Positions 25,896 through 38,671 of a stretch of DNA of 64,000 nucleotides are shown here, in pieces. Each line of letters begins with the position of its first letter. Within the stretch, counting starts at the first letter, position 1. The stretch comes from Typhlomys cinereus (lineage: Eukaryota > Chordata > Mammalia > Rodentia > Platacanthomyidae), in assembly GCA_023101885.1 (NCBI GenBank), contig JALPQD010000388.1:637001-701000 (forward strand), read 5' to 3'. The translations under genes and the position numbers were made by a program. The notes beneath the pieces are model-generated. The model ran no database searches. It was not told the DNA's origin and saw only the letters and a program-made list of their open reading frames with translations.

Positions 25896-28800
25896 TGAAT
25901 AAATAATAAAATAAAAAATTTAAAAAAGAAAAAAAATTTAAAAAAGAAGTAATGCCTTTGATGAGAACTGAATGAAATCCCTTTGCAAAAAGGAATGTTA
26001 CTAAGAGAGATAAACCTTCCAACTCAGAATACGAGACTGAGCTAGCTACCTGCCCCATATATTGAAATGAGCTGTGATTCTTCCACCCAGAATTGAAGAA
26101 GATGACTTGCTAGATTTATACATTTAAAAGCAAGATTTGTACTCAATGCATTGAGATGCTGAGGTTCAGGGTGCGTACAAAAGGATAACTACTTCAGGAA
26201 ACAGCAGATTTAAGTCACTTTTCATGTGCTTGTTCTTGGATGAGTGTGCTGTCAGTGAAATACATCTCGGCTGTAACAAAATGCTCTTTGCCACAGAATT
26301 GAGGCGAGAACTCAAATCTCTGACCCCCAAGTCAATAATTTCAATGATTTCATTACCTTGCAAGTGAATGAATAACGGATATTGTGAAAGCGCATCACGA
26401 TTTTTCTTCCCCAGATTTGATGTGATATCAAAAACATGAAAGGGGGAGTGTATCTCATTGGTCTGAGGGGCACCAGAAATGTTTGCTTAAAAATCAAAGG
26501 CTTTTGCCTTTATGCAGACTGGTTGCTAGAGATTTGGGAGACAGGCACTTTGCATCTCCTGTTCAGAGTCATCACAGAGATCGCTCCTGACAGCTGCCCC
26601 CAGTGGCCTCTTGCCCATCTGGAAGGGAAAGTTTCGCTTTGAAGCTGAATCTCCTGGCTCTCCCCCTTCCTCCACTTCCCAGATGATCAGGTTGCAAGGC
26701 ACAGCCTCATTTGAGTTCTGAAGGCAGAATGCAGTGATTAATTGAGCTTGTTACCACAAAAATGCGAGCTAGTACAACAAATGAATGGGTTATTTGGTCC
26801 AGGTGAGTGTTGATTGTGGAAAGCAATGAGATGCTTCATTACAATCCCATTACGCACCTTCAAAGAGGAGCCCCATCTCGGGAGGCGTGATCTGCCGCAA
26901 AGGTGCATGTATTTCACGGTCAACGGTCAGAGCCAGGGCTGCTGCACCTGAAAAGGAACAAAGCAGTAATTCGACCAAAGGCAAGGAGACAAACCAGTGC
27001 TTTCTTGCTCCAGTTTCTTTAATCATCTCCTTCCATTGTATGAGCTATTGAAAGAAGAGAGTTAAAAAAAAAAAAAAAACCCTTCACAAAACCCTTCACA
27101 TATAATGGTAAAGAGAAAGCAGGGAAGGGAGATGGTCTGATTTTTAGCATTGTCCTTGCCAGTAAGAGCATCTGGTCCTTTAAGCAGCGTGGCAGAGTGA
27201 CAGCCTTCCTTCCCTAACTTGCTTGGAGCCTATTCGAAGCAGCCCAAGTGAGATAAATGAGGCAATACATATGAGAGTGCCTTGAGCACTTTGGGGGACA
27301 GCTACTCTATAAAAGCAAGGTAATATTATTATTAGTATGGATCCAGTTGTCTCCATACTGCAAGATCGATGTGCCACCGGGATGCAGGCAGTGTGAAGGC
27401 TGCTCCATCGGCAACGGGAGACTCTGGGTCTGTCACTGTTACTCTGACTATGGATACAGGCTCCTCAGCTTTTCTTTCAGTCATTTTTAAAAATAAGGAG
27501 CTGAGATTCAAAGCATGCCTTCCTAAAATGTGCATTCAGCATAAAGTGTTCTTAGAGATAGTTTCAGGAAAAATTTGGTCCTTTGATCAAGGGTTTTACA
27601 TTTAAAAAGACGCAAACTCTGTCCCATGCCTCTTCCCCAGAGACTAAGAATAGGTGGCCAGAATGTTGGAGGTTAGCGAGTTTCCTGCCAGTAAAGACTT
27701 TAATTCATCATCTTATTTACCGCCATGCATGATGAAACAAGCCTTTAATCTAGGGTAGAAGAAGTGTCAAGAGTTTAAGGCTTGGTACTTGATGCAGTGT
27801 GTTCGAGGTTAGCCCTAACTACAGAGCCGGCGATATAGTAAAGAACTTACAGAAAGCAAATAAAGCAAATAATTCACCTCCAACAAAATCAAAAGGATTT
27901 GCCAGAAATGTTCTGCTCCTCCCCTTCAGCATTCATTAAAATCTAAAAATGCTTGCATTCAACAGAACACATATTTTTAAAAGATGCTGAAATACAAGCC
28001 CTCGAAGGGTCTGCCTTGGTCTGAAATGGTGCAACTTAGTGAAAAAGTAAGAACACATTTTCCTGAGAAAAGTGAAGCATTTAGGAACGCTAGGAAAATG
28101 TGGGTGATGTTAAAGTGCAAGTATAGCCAATCTTTGAGACTTGTTTAATGAAAATATCTAAGGATAAAGATAAATTGGTCTTCAACTTTCTCTATTTAAC
28201 CTGTTCTAATAGCACAAGTTCTTAAGTGATACAGATCAAGCCACTAGATAAGTCATTACTTACAGCTGCAAATAAAGGTTTTGTAAAGTAGGAAGATAGA
28301 GATGATCAGTTTTGATCTCCCAATCTAGAATACTTAATCAAGCATCTATTGTGAAGACATCAAAAGTGTGTCATTATAGGAAGTTGCTTCAAAAACAAGG
28401 AAGTCAATCAAATGAATTTTGCTTAATCAATAAAAGGGATAATGAAACTCCCTTCATTTGAATTCCTAATATGTATAAAACATGCACTGAAGGGTAGACA
28501 CTATTATAGCATTTAAGACTTACTGATTTCTTCCTACTTTATCCTACTTATTATATAGCTTCCAGATAGCAATTCTGACCACATAGTACCGTTCTAATCA
28601 CTAGTTAGTCATGAGCCAAGATTTTCACTAAAGTTTAGAGAATTCCATGGAGGAGCTGTTCTAACTCAAGTAGCAATGAAAAGTTAGGCTGGATTTGTTC
28701 CCAGCCAAGATTGCCAGATGTCTGCAGCTTGTCAATTACAGGCCACAGCCTATAATAAAGATGTGAGCATTAAGCCACACGAAAACCTAAGCATGTACAC

Positions 28801-31029
28801 ATTGCTCCTTTGTGTTTATGATTATATGCAGGCTTGTTTATGTGAGACTGTTTGCTAATTTATGAGAGGGTCTTACTTGGCCTAGGTTGACCTCAAACGT
28901 GGTATTTATCAAATCTGGTCTTAAACTCCTCATCTCTTCTGCTTCCACCTCCTGAGGTTTGCATGCCATATTATATATGTCACCACACCTAGTTTATGTA
29001 CGCTGGGAACTGAATCCATGACTTTCTGGCTACCTGAATGATAAGTAAGTACTGTATCCATTGAGTTATATCTCTAGCTCCCATCATTTTCATTTATTTT
29101 TAAATTATATTAACAATGATCTCATGACCCATTACCTGCCCCTGCCCTGCTACCTTTCCATCCCTTTGGTTCTCCCCTCCACCCCATTGTCCTCCTTTTC
29201 CCATGTCTCTCTTACACCTGGGTCCCATCTAGGATGCTTGCATTAGTTAGTGCCCAGGAACCATGAATGGTCCAACATAATTCCCACTCTCTTTCTCTTT
29301 TTGTTTGTTTGCTTTGCTCTGATTTGTTTTGTTTGAAATTCACGTTGTAGAAGTTTCTTTGGAGAACAAGTAGCCCAAAGCACATGAACAAGCTCTTCCT
29401 AAAGGAGATAGTAGGCCTTGCTCAGGAACAGTCATTTTTGGGTTGCATTAGCTATACTTCTTCAGAGTTCTGAATGAGTTGAAAGGATCACTCCAGGGGG
29501 AATGTCCTTCCCATCCCTGCTCCCTCTCTCCACGTCACTTCAGTTTGCTTCCCAGGAATATTGGCATTTGTGACCATCACTTTTTAGGACCATTGCTTTT
29601 TCCTTTCTCCTCTGTTGTTTAGAGTACTTGACAGAGGAAAGGATTGGGTCAGAAGCTAAGTTCAGAAACACACTGACATGAGCATTTGTGCTTTGAGATT
29701 TTTTGATTAACATCTTTCTCCTGGAGTCAGCGGGTGGCTGAGCCCATAGGTGGTACTTGTCAAACTGTCGTGAGCATTCTATTCATGTAAGGATCATATT
29801 TACATGTAGTTCATATGCAGCGAATGGGGCCTGAGACTCGGTGTGTCTAAGGAACTGGAAGTAGCACTGGTACTGCTGGTTTGCACACCACAGTGATGGA
29901 TATGGAGACACAACTACAAGGCTTGTCTGTTTTTTTCCAGTTCTGTACATTGTTTTAGTATTTGTTCATCGTTAGTCTTCTGAGCAAGCACTGTGTTCGA
30001 ACTTGACAAGTATATCAAAATGATTGGTTCTCTAAATTCATACATATTTAAGAACATTATCTGCATATTGTCTAATAAGGCATCTGAATTATAACTAAGC
30101 AGCTCAACACTCATTTGTCTTATTTGGTTATGACCTAAACCCTAAGCCCCAAGTGACAAAAAATATGACTAATGCTTACCTAATTATCATTTTCATCTAT
30201 GCAAAAGGCTCTCTCTTTCTTCCATCACAGCGATCTGTCTTCTTTGCTCTTGGATGCACGCCAAACAAATGTACAGAACTCTTGCTTTGTTCTTCACTTG
30301 CTTGTGTTTTCCTTCAGGACATGCATGTCATCAGCACAGATGAGAACCAAGTGTTTGCAGCAGTCCAAGAATGGAACCAGAATGACACGTACAACCTCTA
30401 CATCTCAGACACGCGTGGTGTGTACTTCACCCTGGCCTTGGAGAATGTCCAGAGCAGCAGAGGTCCAGAAGGAAACGTCATGATTGACCTGTATGAGGTA
30501 TGTCACCAAGCATACGTAGCCCTGAACTAAAGCAGTGTTCAAATTGCCTGAGGAAGTGTTAGACGATTGATCATGCTCATGCTGGCTCCCAACGTCCTTT
30601 TATTCCACTGGGATTAGTGCCATGTGCAGAATATTGCCGTCAGTTGATTTGCAACTTGTGAAAGTGTCTGGGAGAGACTCTTTGAAAACTTGGTTCCTCA
30701 GAATATGAAGCCCCAGAGAATTGGGGAAGTGACTACAGAATCCATTAAATAATTAAAACAATTGTGTAAGAATGACTTCAACGTAAGTTTGAAGGGGAGA
30801 GATGGCTGAGAAGTTAAGACTCTGCCTTGCAAGCAGAAGGTCCTGAATTCAGATCCCAGGTCCCATGTAAAAAACTACCAGGCAGAAATGGCAGGGGCCT
30901 ACACTTCTGGGCCCTGGTTGGCAGAGCTTGGGAAATCCCAGAATGAAGCAAGGAGGAGGTGGAAGAAATCCAAGATGATTCCTGAAGTTACCCTTGTCCT
31001 TCACAGGGACATAGTGCCCTCTGATACAT

Positions 31030-31072
<43 letters not shown>

Positions 31073-34000
31073 TGAACGAATAAATAAATAAAGATCAAAG
31101 TAGTTTTGAATGGTGGACAGACCCAGTGGATAGCACTTCCCTGCCTTTCTTTCAAGAGAAGTCACATGAAGGTGAGTCAGGACACTCTTCTCTTTGGCCT
31201 CCGAGTCCTCTACCTCAATAACTTCCACAAGTTAACGAACTACCTTTCCATGGGACAGAATATGAGATAAGATTAATAATACTCTCACCCAAAACTGAAA
31301 AAAATAGCAGAAAAAGCACAACAAATACAGAGATTAACTAACTTCCCTAAGAAATCCATGGATTTTTGTTTCTCTAAATAACTACTATTCAAAATAAAAT
31401 TTGGGGAATTGAATCAGTCAGCTTTCATGATAAACACCAAGAAAGGTTTAATTGCTTTTTAAGGAACAGTAGATATAACAAGCTACTATTTGGGGGTGGA
31501 TTTTAGCTAATGGTCAGTTTTATCAAGCACTGTGAAGGATTTATCATGAGTTTTAATAAGCCATTTAACAACGTATTCAGAATTTGGGAAGTATAATCAC
31601 ATACCTATTCTTCTTAGCTTTATTACATGTTGTTGTAACAAAATATCTAAATCAAGTAACTTAGGGAGGAAGAAAAGGTTTAATTGGTTGACAATTGCAG
31701 GTTGCAGTACAGCACTGAGGGGAAGCTGACCAAGCTTTGCACGCACGGGCTAGAGCAGAAAACAATGGCTGCATGCATGGCTGGCTGCTTGCTTGCTTGT
31801 TCTCTGCAACTTTCCACTTCTTTGGACACCATCACGGTTTGAACATGGTGTGTTCCCCACAGGTTCATGTGTTTGAATCCTTAGGTGGTGTTAGGGAAGG
31901 CTGTGGCGCCTTTGGGAGGTGGAGCCTTGCTGGGAGAAGGCATGCCTAGAGGAGTGTGTCTTGAGATTGGTTAGTTCCATCCTGCGTCCTCTAGTAGTTC
32001 TGTTCTAGTGGTTAGCAGCATATTCTCTGTCCCCAGGATGGATGTAACTCAATCTGCCTCCAGCTTCTGCCGGCCAGCCACGCCTTTTCTGCCATAATGC
32101 ACTGTATGTCCTCTCTAGAACTGTAAGCCAGATAAATCTTCCTTTCTCCCCTTAAGTCATTTGAGTTTGAGTGGGTCTCACAGCAGCACAAAGAGTACCT
32201 GCAACAGAGGCCAAGCTCAAGGAATGGTCCTACCCACATCAATGAATGAAAGCAGTATAATCCTTCACAGGCATTACATAGGTTTGTTATTGAGATGTAT
32301 GCCTAATTCAGAGCCCGAGTACCTACAATGAGAGTATGACAGACTAGCATCTAGTTTGTATGTGTGTATTTAAATGTCATGCATTCAAGAGCCTGCTAAT
32401 TTTTTCTTCCACAAAATTTTTCCTACTTTTTCTCCTCATTTTCAGATACCTCAGTCTTCAATTGAACAGTTATTGTGGAAAATATTGACATAGTTTGATG
32501 ATTAGATCTTAAGATTTTTTGGTATAAAATTTTATTTAGCATATAGATTTTGGATCCAGACTTTCTGAGTTTGAACTCTGGGTTGGCACTGCTATTCCTG
32601 AGTAGATGTAGTTTTGCTGCAAATCTCTGCTTTTGAGCCATGGTTCTCAGTGTATAACATATAGAGATAATCATAGGGTCCACTTGATTTCTCTGAAGAT
32701 ACAATCAGTGAATCCCAGTAAAACACTAAGCAAAGTGCTTGAAAGATAGCGTATTCAACAATTTATCAAGCACACAATTAATATCATTTTCCAGTAAGCT
32801 AGCATGATGCTTATATTGATAATCTTAAAATCTGCCACACGTTTTGCATATCCAGGACATTTCCATCATTCTGGATTTCAACTTCTTCCCATACTGCAAT
32901 TAACAGGATCACAGGACATTCTCTAACACTACAGATGTGTCTTCTGATAAACAAATGTAAATTGCCACATTTCTCTCCTCACTTGTAAATACGCTCTGAA
33001 CATTAAACTTGAAATATGTTTAGTTGAAATGCACTGCATTATCTTACCTTGAGCCAGTCCTAACAATGAAAGTATCTTCGAGTGCCTTGCTGGTGTGAAT
33101 TCATCATATATGTGCCAGCCTAGTGGCCCAGTTTGTCTTCCTGAGTCAGATTGCATCCTTGGTCTCTCAAAATTTTTATTTTTCTAATTTTTCAAGGTAA
33201 TTCTCCTTCCTCCACTTCCTGATTTCCATGTCCTTCTTTTCAGGTCTATTAGAAAGAGTCAATGGATAAATTCTGTTTTGGACAATCAGATTTTTAACAG
33301 TTTGGATAATTAACTCCTTATTGTTTGGAAAGTTGACCAATTTGGTAGGAATGACTTTGCATTGTGCGGTTGTTTGTGACCATTTGCACAAATGGTTTTA
33401 GAAATTCTAACTTAAATAACAGGCATGGAAGGAAAAGCAGAAACAGGCTGACTTCTGGACACAATACACATTTCTTTATTAATCCTACATTTCCCTTTTT
33501 GTCTTCTCTTGCTGTTGACTTTTTGTAAGAAAGTTTCTGCCTTTTATTCTCACCACTCTGAGAAGTATTGTGACCGTGTTACATAAAGGTGTTCTGCATC
33601 CTGGGGCTGGGAGAGAAGTGGCTTTGTGTTATTAACCTGACAGTTCACAGCAACTTAAATTGAAATTGATGTGTTCAGAACGGCAGTACTGTGTCTGCTG
33701 ATTACCCAGATAGAGAGAACATTGGCAGACACAGAGTCTGGCACCAATGTTCCCTAAATCTGATTGTTCTGGCTAAGCAGGAAGCTGAAATCCATCCAGC
33801 ATGAATCCCCCAGTAGAATTGCAACGAACGATGAAAGTTTAGAGATAAATGAAAAGTAATAAAAATTCCATAAGTGAATTATTAAGGACCAGAAATCAGT
33901 GACATAGGAGATAGGGTGTGACAGAAAGGATGCACAAGAGTGCATGTCTGACTCATATTTGAGGGTGACTGAGGAGAATACCATTCTTCTGTAGTGTGCC

Positions 34001-35218
34001 AAACACCTGCTTCATGCCACTTACCTTCTCTTCCTGCATGTGTATGTTCTTTAAGATACTAAAGCAGAGATACTTTGTGTAATGCATAATTGTATAGATG
34101 GGTGTGTGTTGGGATGTACGCAGAAGATGACCAAACCAATCATTTTGTTTGCACAAGCATTGGAATCTGACCATGAAGACAGTAATCTCTTCTCTAGAGC
34201 TGTTTGTACATGTAGAACGAGAGAGAAAAATTTGGAGAAGAAAATGACTGTAGACAGACCCCTGTGGTTTAGTTATTGGAATACCAAAATTTCCTGTTAG
34301 TGTGATTGGCCATTGAAGGGGTACTCTATTCTTGGAGGTGAAGAAATGTGAGCATTGAAAGTTGGTTATGGACCAAACATCCTGCGTGGATTATTTTAAA
34401 TAAAATTCCATGATAACAGCTAGTTTTTGGGGTGTCACTTTTGCAAAGTACTATGTAAAGAACTTTCTTTAACCTTCTCATTTAACTTGTATATTAGTTT
34501 CAGAACACAGGGACTATCATCGCCTTCTTTTCATTAAGCAGAAAGACGTTAAGAAAGAGTAACCACTTTGCAAGATTCCAACAGTCCCAGAGTAAGTAAA
34601 TTCTCAGTTACAAAGTACCAAGAATCCCCTGAAAAGTCAGGGTGTAAGTCTGTATTTGATCGTGGATGCACAACAGTGTCAGGACTGAAGGACACAGCTT
34701 CCAATTTCTGTCTGGTAGAAGTGAATCTTTAAGAAAAGCCTGGAAACAAGTGTTTTGAAATTCCGTCCTTTTTTTTTTTTAAATATTTTTTATTATTATT
34801 ATTTATTCAACTGTGCGCATGTGCGTGTGTATGTGCGCGCGCGTGTCTGTGTGTGTGTGTGTGTGTGTATGTGTAGAACCATGGACGAATTCGCGAACCA
34901 CCATGGCCGCCTCCACCTCCTTCTGCCCCGGGGGATTCACAGGCTCCGCCCTACCAGGACCCGAAGCGCAGGCCGCCCCCGCTTCCGCCCGGCGTCTATA
35001 CGTGGGATCTGGGATCCGAACTCAGAACCCTCCACCTGCAAGGCAGAGGCTTAACCCCTGAGCCACCTCTCCAGCCCCGAAATTCAGTTCTTCTTGAGTA
35101 GCACAACTGTTCCAGTGACCAGCTGGGTTGAATTCCAGGAGAGAACATGTAGATGATGACTAGAGCAGAGAAGATGTGCTCAGTACTGTGTGTGTGTGTG
35201 TGTCTGTGTGTGTCTGTA

Positions 35219-35284
<66 letters not shown>

Positions 35285-38200
35285 AGTGTGTATTTGGTTG
35301 TGTGTATCAGAGTGTACCATACATGCCTGTGGAGGCCCAACAGTAACTTTGGAAATCATTCTGGGTTGCTTTACCTCTTTTTTGTTTCACTCTGGGATTT
35401 CCTGGAGGCCACTCTCCACAGCTGAAATGCAGACTACCACCATTTCCTCTGGTGGTTTTACACAGGATCTGGGAAATGAACTCAGATCCTTTTGCTTGCA
35501 AGGTTGAGGCTTCATCCTTGGGCCATCTCAGCCCCATCCTGGGTACTTCTGGGACACGGAATTCTGGTGCATTTGTGTGGTGTGAATGAACAAAGGGAGG
35601 GTGACTGCTTTGGACAATACATTCCCTCCTTTGGGAAGGAACTATTGATTAATGATGATGACGAACACTTTGGCTTGATGGATAGTGGTGGTGCAGCCCA
35701 GACAAGTGGAAAATATCATGGTTGGAAGCAAAGATACTTAACTGTCAAGTTCCGAACAGTGCAGAAAGTGAGGCACAGAGGGCCTCATGACAGGCAGTCT
35801 GAGAGCAGCGTGCTGGCTGTGAGCATGGCATCTTCTGCACATGTGTTGACTTCTCTTTCAAAAAGAAAGCTCAGCAGTCAGGATGATGCACCTTCTATCC
35901 TGATTTCTTGGAGAAAAACTGTCCCTGACAACCCAAAGTAAAAGTGCAAAGGCACAAGTCTCATCCAACCTAAACCAAGCCATGTTTACTCCAGGCTATA
36001 TGACAGGAAGTGAGTGCTATTTGAGTAGGTAGCACGAAGCTGGAAAAAGTGTACTTGTCTCATCCAGTGGATTCTTTCATGTTCAGTTCTCCCCGGCATC
36101 TATCGGGCATATGCCTTTTCTGACTGAGCTGTTTTCTTTAGACCTGGAGCATGGAAGCATCTTGTTCCCCAAAACAAAGAAGTTGTAGTCACAGTAGTCT
36201 CTCTCTTGCTGCAACAAGTTCCATCTCTATTCCTTTTTTTTTTTTTTTTCAAATATTGACACTTCACATTTGTACTATAGGCTTGAAAGAGTAAGAAGAA
36301 TAATTATGGCTCAGACCAAGCCTGAGGAAGAAAAAAGCTAAATCTCCTTCACAAGTTGCCTCCAAGTTTCACCTCCACTGGGAACATTTGAATGACTGGT
36401 ATGAGGGAGAACTCTCTAGAGAAGCGATATCTGGGGCTCTCCATTTAAACTACCTCAGAAATTCCCACCATCTAGCATATCCTACTTTGCAAAAACAGTT
36501 TTGTTACACAAAAGGATAGGTTTTCAGATAATTCAGGTGTTGTATCTTCAGTGCTCACAAGCATTTATTATGCATAGTAGAGGTGCAAGAAAAACTTAGT
36601 GAGCTGAGTAAATGCACTGAAGAATAATTAGCTGAAGGTTCCTATGAATGTGATATACCAATGAATTATTTCTCTCACAAGACTCAAGTTTGTGAGAGAG
36701 AATTTGTGTGTGTGTGTGTGTAAACAAGACAGCCTCAGGGTTAAGTACATGGGTTGTAGTGTGTATGGGTTAAGTACATGGAGTCCACATCTCAAGTATC
36801 ATGCTGAATGGCATAGAACAAGTGATTTGCCACACCTGATCCTTTATTTATTCATCTGCCAAGTGGTGACAGTATTAATCTGCCAAACTGATGGCACTGA
36901 GTGATTCATGTGCTCCTGAATCACCTACTGCTTTGCATTTCAGCTCAAGATGTTTAGGTAACTTGTTGTGTTATCTTTTTTATTTGTTGTTATTTTGGAG
37001 ACAGAGCCAAACTCTATAAACAAACCTGAGCTCAATATATGGTAATCCTCCTCTCTCACTCTTCCAATCTTTTTTAATTAATTATTTTTCTACTTTTACA
37101 AACATTGAGTTTTCCTGTTTCTCTCCATTCCCCTCCCTCCCATTCCCTTCTTTCCCTTCATTGATCCCTCCCTGTTCCTCACACCCTACTGCCTTCTGCT
37201 TCTCTAAACACCAGGGTTCATTCTGGTTTGTCTACTCTTGTGGGGGGTTCAGCCCCTGTAGCATATCAAGTTGCCTCTCTTCAGGCCATCTCACTGATAG
37301 AGGCATTTAACTTCACTCATTCCAGTTTAGACCCCAAGGCTTCCACTGTATGCTCTTATCTTTCTTGATAAGTCCTGATAGTCTATGGAGACTTGCTGGT
37401 ATCTCAGTTATCTTACAGGTCTGTTAAGGCCAAGTCTCACTACAGTGAGTTCCTAGATGAGCAGTCCTGCCTTGAGTGAAATGTCTTGTTCAGTAGTGAA
37501 CCTTTCCATCTTTAGGTTTTTACAATCTCACCACCCCTTCTGCTAGGATTCCCAAAGCCTTAAGATGGGGAGAGATTTGGTTGGCCTGATTCTGGGTGAG
37601 CCTTGCTGAGGTGCTGATACTCTGCATTATGGCTAGAGATTGTTGTTCAATTCACTGCTTTTCTACTGCCCTAGGCTGTATCCTGTTAGGGTATTGTCAC
37701 TCTTCTAATCTTGTTCTATCATCTAATCAAGAACTCTTACCAGATGTAAAAAGGAGTCCCCTGTACCAAGTGAAGTTACTTTAGTAATTTTAAAGACAGT
37801 GTAATTACTGTCATTCAGATGAAATTAGGCTTAATTAAATTAAATTTAGATTGTAATTCAAATTAAATTAAAGTTAAGGATCACATTTACTTATGATAAG
37901 GAACATACAGTAAAGCAGAAAAGCTCATTATAAGATTCCACAATTGTTGAGGCCAAGGCTTATGTACCATGGATGTGATAGGCAAGGTGAAGAGCAGAGA
38001 GACACAGGAAAGAACGACTTAGGGTGAAAACAGCTTCTTGTCTCTGGGAAGAGTTTACAGAGCTGCCTTTGAGAGATGAGTAGGGAGGGCACAATAGGGA
38101 CCCATCTGGGATCCTAGGGTGACTAGCATGAGCAAAGAGAGAAGGTAAGAGAAGGAACCCAGTACTTTGAAGCTGTGGTCTCCAAAAAGTAAGTGTGTTG

Positions 38201-38640
38201 ATGAGCTTGGGTTTGAAGCTACAAAGCACTTCATGTCCAATGTCTAATCAAAATTTTTTCTTTGGTTGTATTTTATTAAATGTGTTAAATAACCATGAAT
38301 GACCTTCAAGGCTTCTGAGATCAAATCCATCCATATATGAAACTAAGGGAGAAAAGTAGTTTCCAACACATTCATCATTCTCAGAGAATGAAACACCTAA
38401 ACTCCCAAGACAGGACATGTATGTGAGTGAGTGTGTGTGTGTGTGTGTGTGTGTGTATTTTCATAAATATCTGAATGGAAAGTCTGTCTGTATGAAGACC
38501 TAACTTCTCCTGGACATAAGATTTTTCCAGCTTTCCACAACTTTCCAGTCCCATCCTCGATTCCACACTTTCCTGAAGTATCTATGTCACAGGATAGATA
38601 ATGGCCATCTGACAACTTCAATGTACTCCTGTCTTTATGG

Positions 38641-38671
<31 letters not shown>

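Larger units (their letters stand above)
24405..30317 (+). other. SORCS3 intron, 5.9 kb
   Basis: It holds a young SINE (25628-25915), a B1-like piece (27722-27875) and a B4-like element (28860-29082). A C/T-rich stretch at 29083-29260 could be a further L1-like minus-strand end. Sequence 26000-27700 and 29350-30300 is otherwise unannotated. Confidence 0.8.

Noticed and set aside
30153..30317. In-frame extension upstream of the 180-nt exon
   Set aside because: The exon has a good acceptor at 30317 in the right phase; the upstream codons are intron and do not match the family.
35492..35941. 149-codon open frame, plus strand
   Set aside because: Its start lies inside a decayed SINE, the product resembles no family I know, and no promoter or splice context supports it. 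A chance frame is most likely.
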